A DNA stretch of 64,000 nt from Coriaria nepalensis (taxonomy: Eukaryota > Streptophyta > Magnoliopsida > Cucurbitales > Coriariaceae): the NCBI GenBank assembly GCA_027186245.1, contig CP114487.1, forward strand, positions 5,203,001 to 5,267,000, read 5' to 3'. The stretch's first letter is position 1; every line of letters begins with the position of its first letter. Under the pieces are notes generated by a model. That model did not search any database. It had not been told where the DNA came from and saw only the letters and a program-made list of their open reading frames with translations. Positions 59,740 to 64,000 of this stretch are shown here, piece by piece. Both the position numbers and the translations under genes were made by a program.

Positions 59740-61684
59740 CCAGCTCTGCATGTCTACGCACGAGGTTGACATTCCTGAAGCAGCTGACACCCCTCGCCTT
59801 CATCCTCGTACGGAGATAGGGGTGTTTGATGTGCCCTAACACACGACAATAGAGCCTAGAATTTATGGAACAACCCTGGAGGGCTTGGATAATTTAAACT
59901 TTTACGTCGGAAAAATTATGGGTAAGTCGCTGTCTCCTTCTCATATTACTGCTTCTGACCCGGAATCCACTAATATTACTCCCGCCTTCCTTAACCCTTC
60001 TGATTCCTCTTTTTCGCCCACTAAAACTGAAAACAACACATCCAAGTCTTCCAACACCCCCTAAAGTTTCAAAAATATCCAAAAAAACCCCTCTCAATCA
60101 AAACAAAAAAACAGTGTTGCCAAAAAATAATCTTCCTTTCACCCATCCTAAATCTCTCCCATACACCACCTTCCCTCAACCGAACTCCAACCAACCCCCG
60201 GCTGCCACCCTCCCTACATCTGACCACTGGCCGGCGGCCACCACTTTGGGTCACCGGTCAAAGTCAACGGTTAACATCCAAAAAGTCAATAAACTGAAAA
60301 TTGACCAAGAACAATCCTCCCCACCCAACCAATCTCTGACCAACCAACCACAAACTAATCACCTCTCCACCACCACCACCACCCCCTCTTTAGTTTTGAC
60401 CACCATTAACCATTCTATCCCCAATCTAGGTGGCCCCAAAAATGTCAATAGGTTGACCGTTGACCAAAATTCAAAAAAGTCTTCAAAGTCTTAGAGTGAT
60501 GTGATCAAACCTATAACTCTTCGAGAAACTTCCTTTGTGTTGAGGTACATTGAACCACCTATTATTGATGGTAGAGTTGTGGTCTCTCCTCCCCCAAGTG
60601 TAGTGGCTCTAGGTGCCTATCTCCTTGAAAATATAATTGTGGACTATTTTCTAGATACCAAGCTATCTTTCAACCGTGTGAATTACATAGCTAACTGTCT
60701 TTAGAAACACCTTGGTCTCACTAAAATCAATTCCAATAAAGATGGGTTTTATTTTTTCCACTTCCCCAACCAAATAGAGGTGAACAATATTCTAGAAAAG
60801 GGTCTCTGGTTTTTTGTGGACAAATATATAGCCCTTGAAGCTTGGAAAATTGGGATGGTTTTTAACCATGATGAATTCACTAGGATTCCTCTTTGGGTTA
60901 ATCTTTACAATGTACCTAGAGAATTTTGGGCGCGGAAGGCATAAGCTATGTGGCTAGTGCTATTGGGATCCCTCTCAAGGTTGATAAATATATTGAAGAT
61001 CATCATCATCGGATTATGCTCGATTTTGTGTTGAAGTGGATGCCGAAAAGAATATAATTGAAGAGTTTGACTTAATCAATGATAAAGGAAGGACCATCAC
61101 GATTCATGTTGACTACAAATGGAAACCTTCAGTCTATGTTGAATGCAAATCATTTAGTCACAAGAGTTCTAAATGCCCTAAACTTATTGCTACTCCTAAC
61201 CATCCAAAATGAGAAACCGATCCAACATTCAAAGAAGGCCTAAGTTAGTGACTCCAAATGGCGAGTTGTGAACCGAAAGGGAAAAGGAGTTGAGGAAGAT
61301 ATTGATATTGATACTAGTATGGCGACTAATAACTCTCCACATAAAGATGAACTATACTCCTTGGTGAACAAAGTAGAGGGAATAATTAATGGTGAACCTA
61401 GTGATAGCAAGACCACTTTGAGCAATCCGATTACTTACAATGAAGAAATGGTAGATCTATATTCTCCTATGCCTACGAGGAACTTGATCATTGAAGAAGA
61501 TAGTGAAAGTGAAGATAGTGAAGAAGATTCCTCTTCCTTGGCTTCGAGTACTACCCTGGACACTAACTGTATTCCGGATACTAGTGGCAGCCTCTCTCCC
61601 ACCAACCACATTCCTAGACATAATGGTAAGAAGAAAAAGAAGAAATGGTCCTCCAATAAGAAGGGCCGTTTTAGAAGGTACTAA
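59740..61684 (+). pseudogene. LINE ORF1 relic: Pro/Ser/Thr-rich part, DUF4283, zinc knuckle
   Basis: After frameshifted pieces from 59740, a Pro/Ser/Thr/Asn-rich stretch (60114-60494) leads, past a TAG, into DUF4283-type sequence. LSFNRVNYIANCL, a stop in place of Trp, then KHLGLTKI, GLWFFVDKYIALEAW and PLWVNLYNVPREFW follow, to about 60940. A frameshift comes next, then GISYVASAIGIPLKVDKY. The worn knuckle VECKSFSHKSSKCP lies near 61140-61180, and an acidic, Lys-ending tail follows to 61684. ORF1 of such LINEs is an RNA-binding protein that packages element RNA. The order matches the shorter relic at 11830-12660, though that copy is a different, diverged element. Confidence 0.72.
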
Positions 61685-61723
61685 CCTTCTTCGCCCTCCT
61701 TTTCTTTTTATTCTCTCTTATTT

Positions 61724-64000
61724 ATGTCGATTCTCTGTTGGAATATTTGGGGTCTTAATGATCCCATAAAAAAAAGGGAAGTTTGTACCTTGATGGCTAG
61801 GTACGATGCTTTGGTTGTTGGTGTTGTTGAGACTAAGGTTAAGGCAGGTAATTTTGACTCGGTCACTAGGGCCATTAATTCGTCTTGGACTTTTGCTAAT
61901 AATAACTCACCTACTTCAGAGGCACGTATCTTAGTTGGGTTGGACTCCTCTAGGGTGTCCCTTTCTACACTAGATTTTGATGATCAATCTTACCACTGTA
62001 AGATTCCTTGTTTGGATGGGAAATGGTGGTGCTTGGTTACTTTTATCTTTGGGGCCAATTCTGATATTCAGAGACTTACTCTTTGGGACTCTTGTAGATA
62101 GTATAAGCCGATTGATTCCTCTACTCCATGGTTGCATTTGGGTGATTTTAATGTTACTAGATTCAATGCAGAGAAATTAGGTGGTAATGTGGACATTCGA
62201 GGGGCATGGATCAATTCAATAGTTATATCTATGATATTGAGGTGGATGATTTGAACTTTAGGGGTCTCTCTTTTATTTGGGCGAATTCAGACATGAATAG
62301 TGATCATCTTATTCTTCATAAACTTAATATAGGCCCTACTAACTTGGCTTGGAATGACACTTTCCCGTGCACCACTACTACTTTCCCCCCTCTGGGTATC
62401 TCGGATCATAGCCCGATGGTTGTCTTTAGTTTTTTGAAGCTAGGAAATTTAAGACCCCCTTCCGTTTCTTTAATGCTTGGATGGATCACGAGGAGTTCCT
62501 GCCACTTATGCATCATGTGTGGGGTATAAGGGTTAATGGGAATCTGCTCTTCCGGCTTGTTCACAAGCTCAAAAACCTTAAAGGTGCTCTCAAAAGGTTC
62601 AATAAAGAGAAATTTCATTGTGTTAACAATTAGACGACTGAAGATAAGGCTAAGTTAGACTATCTTCAGAGTGTCAACCGTACTCACTCTCCTACTCCAG
62701 ATTCTCTTACCCTTGAGAAGGATGCTTTTGTTGACTACCTCCCCCCTACCAAAATTGATGAGGACATGCTTAGGCAAAAGTCCCGGGTCAAATGGCTTAA
62801 CCTTGGGGACCAAAATAATAAATTATTTCATACGGTGGTTAAGCAAAGAGAGGCCAAAGCTAAAGTAATTTCTATCACCCTGTCAAATGGTGAGGTTTTA
62901 GAGGATTATGATCAAGTTAAGGTCAAGGTTATTTCCCACTTCCAAAAGCTTTTCTTTCAGCCTAACCTACCCCTTCCTCTAAATGAAGATTTGTTGGAAA
63001 GTGCCATTAGTAAAAAGCTTGAGACCTCTTACCATAGAAGGCTTGTGGAAGATATTTCTACTAAAGAAATCAAGAGAACACTTTTTGGGATTAATCCTAA
63101 TAAAGCTCCAGGCCCTGATGGATTCAGTTTTGGGTTTTTTCATAGATGTTGGGAAATTATTCATGATGATTTTGTGTTGGGGATAAAACATTTTTTCAGG
63201 TTTGGGATTCTACTGAAAGAGGTTAACACTACTACCATCTCTCTTGTCCTAAAGATTGCCTCTCCCTCCCACCTTTCGGATTTTTAACCCACTTCCTGCT
63301 GCAATACTGTCTACAAGTACATCTAAAAAATCATTAGCAACCGCATTAAGTTGGTTATGAATGATCTTATCAGTCCTAACCAATCTGCTTTTATTGCTGG
63401 AAGATATATTAATTATAATTCTAGCTCAGGAGCTCCTCTATGGCTATCACCTCAAAAGAGGCCCTCCTAGATGTGTTTTCAAGATTGACCTCATGAAGGC
63501 TTATGACATGGTTAGATGGGACTTTCTTCAAAGGAGTTTAGAGATTATGAATTTCCCCCCTATTTAATCAAGTGGATCATGACTTGTATATCTTCTCCCA
63601 CTTTCTCGGTTTATTTTAATGGGGAATTGACGGTCTTCTTTCGGAGTAGTAGGGGTCTCTGACAGGCCAACCCTATGTCTCCCTATCTCTTTGCTTTATG
63701 CATGGAGATTTGTTCTGGCCGTCTCAACCATATGGAACATGATTCTCGATTTTCTTTTCATGATAAATGCGAAAGGGTTAAAGTCTCCCACCTTTGCTTT
63801 GCTGATGACTTAATGGTTTTCTCTAAAGGTGATTCTTCTTCGGCTTCGTGTATCAGTGAAGTCCTTCGGGATTTCTCCTCTCTATCTAGTCTTCTTCCGA
63901 ATCCTGCCAAGAGTAATATTTTCTTTGGCAATGTCCCCCCTCTAGTAGAGTCAGTGATTCTTGCTACTTTGGAGTTTCCGACTGGATCCCTCATGATCAG
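61724..64000 (+). pseudogene. LINE ORF2 relic: endonuclease and reverse transcriptase, 3' truncated by the window
   Basis: The endonuclease begins MSILCWNIWGLNDPIKKREV at 61724, has a VETKV segment near 61830, GDFN near 62140 and the catalytic SDHSP near 62402. A TAG at 62099-62101 and a frameshift near 62205 break it. Reverse transcriptase starts near 62766 (RVKWLNLGDQNNKLFH), with INPNKAPGPDGF at about 63090-63125. The aspartate-bearing motif FKIDLMKAYDMV is near 63480, a worn QANPMSPYLFAL near 63665, and the catalytic FADD near 63792. Such proteins nick target DNA and copy the element RNA there. Several stops and shifts make it inactive. The sequence runs off the window. Confidence 0.85.

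Larger units (their letters stand above)
58331..64000 (+). mobile_element. Degenerate L1-type LINE (ORF1 and ORF2), cut by the window end
   Basis: A plus-strand unit has a C/T-rich leader (with ctaacctacgacagc repeated at about 58373 and 58401), an ORF1 region (58579-61684) and an ORF2 (61724 onward) carrying endonuclease and reverse transcriptase. Stops and frameshifts in every part show that it is dead. The 3' end and poly-A tail lie outside the window. The start of the element is inferred from the leader composition only. Confidence 0.78.

Overview
The window is nuclear DNA from a flowering plant, most likely a eudicot. It is AT-rich, its genes have GT-AG introns, and it holds plant-specific gene families (an RLCK-VII kinase, a LURP-one-related protein, CYP92A-type P450 and COPT5-type sequences). 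Most of the rest is plant transposable-element debris (Ty1/copia, Ty3/gypsy, L1-type LINE, hAT and Mutator-like). Nothing identifies the species.

Layout. 0-5 kb: AT-rich non-coding DNA with a few promoter-like or LTR-like segments and a (CAT)12 microsatellite. 5.2-6.9 kb (+): an intact five-exon RIPK-like receptor-like cytoplasmic kinase of 444 residues. 7.9-9.5 kb (-): two broken CYP92A-like P450 remnants in tandem. 9.8-10.3 kb (-): a copia gag relic. 11.8-12.7 kb (+): a LINE ORF1 relic. 13.2-13.7 kb: a 448-bp GC-rich non-autonomous hAT element with an exact 8-bp target duplication. 14.7-16.4 kb (-): the leader and part of one LTR of a copia family that recurs further on. 17.5-18.5 kb (+): an intact three-exon LURP-one-related gene of 205 residues. 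18.7-19.1 kb (-): a COPT5-like copper-transporter pseudogene. 20.0-21.7 kb: a terminal-inverted-repeat element, probably Mutator-like. 21.7-25.8 kb: no gene seen. 25.8-30.4 kb (-): an old Ty3/gypsy element with relics from gag to the integrase end. 30.9-32.9 kb (+): the 3' end of a copia element. 33-41 kb: diverged repeats, a 640-bp minisatellite and a 604-bp tandem duplication.

The most informative part is 41.6-57 kb. A minus-strand DUF1985/Ulp1-type gene relic is split by a copia element (43895-54936, target duplication TAATT). That copia element is split in turn by a young non-autonomous gypsy element (47760-51192, 444-bp LTRs with four differences, tRNA-iMet primer site). The gypsy element keeps gag, protease and the integrase tail with chromodomain in one reading frame, apart from a single TAG. 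It lacks reverse transcriptase, RNase H and the integrase core. Its LTR carries a perfect match to the classical plant heat-shock element. From 58.3 kb to the window end lies a degenerate L1-type LINE (+): ORF1 with DUF4283 and a zinc knuckle, then ORF2 endonuclease and reverse transcriptase, cut by the window edge.

Only two host genes look functional (RIPK-like and LURP-one-related), and relatives of both are linked to plant immunity. There is no operon or gene-cluster logic: this is two genes in TE-dominated DNA. I did not find a convincing undescribed biological system. The best candidates for follow-up are the deleted gypsy element with its heat-shock-like LTR and the three-level nesting.
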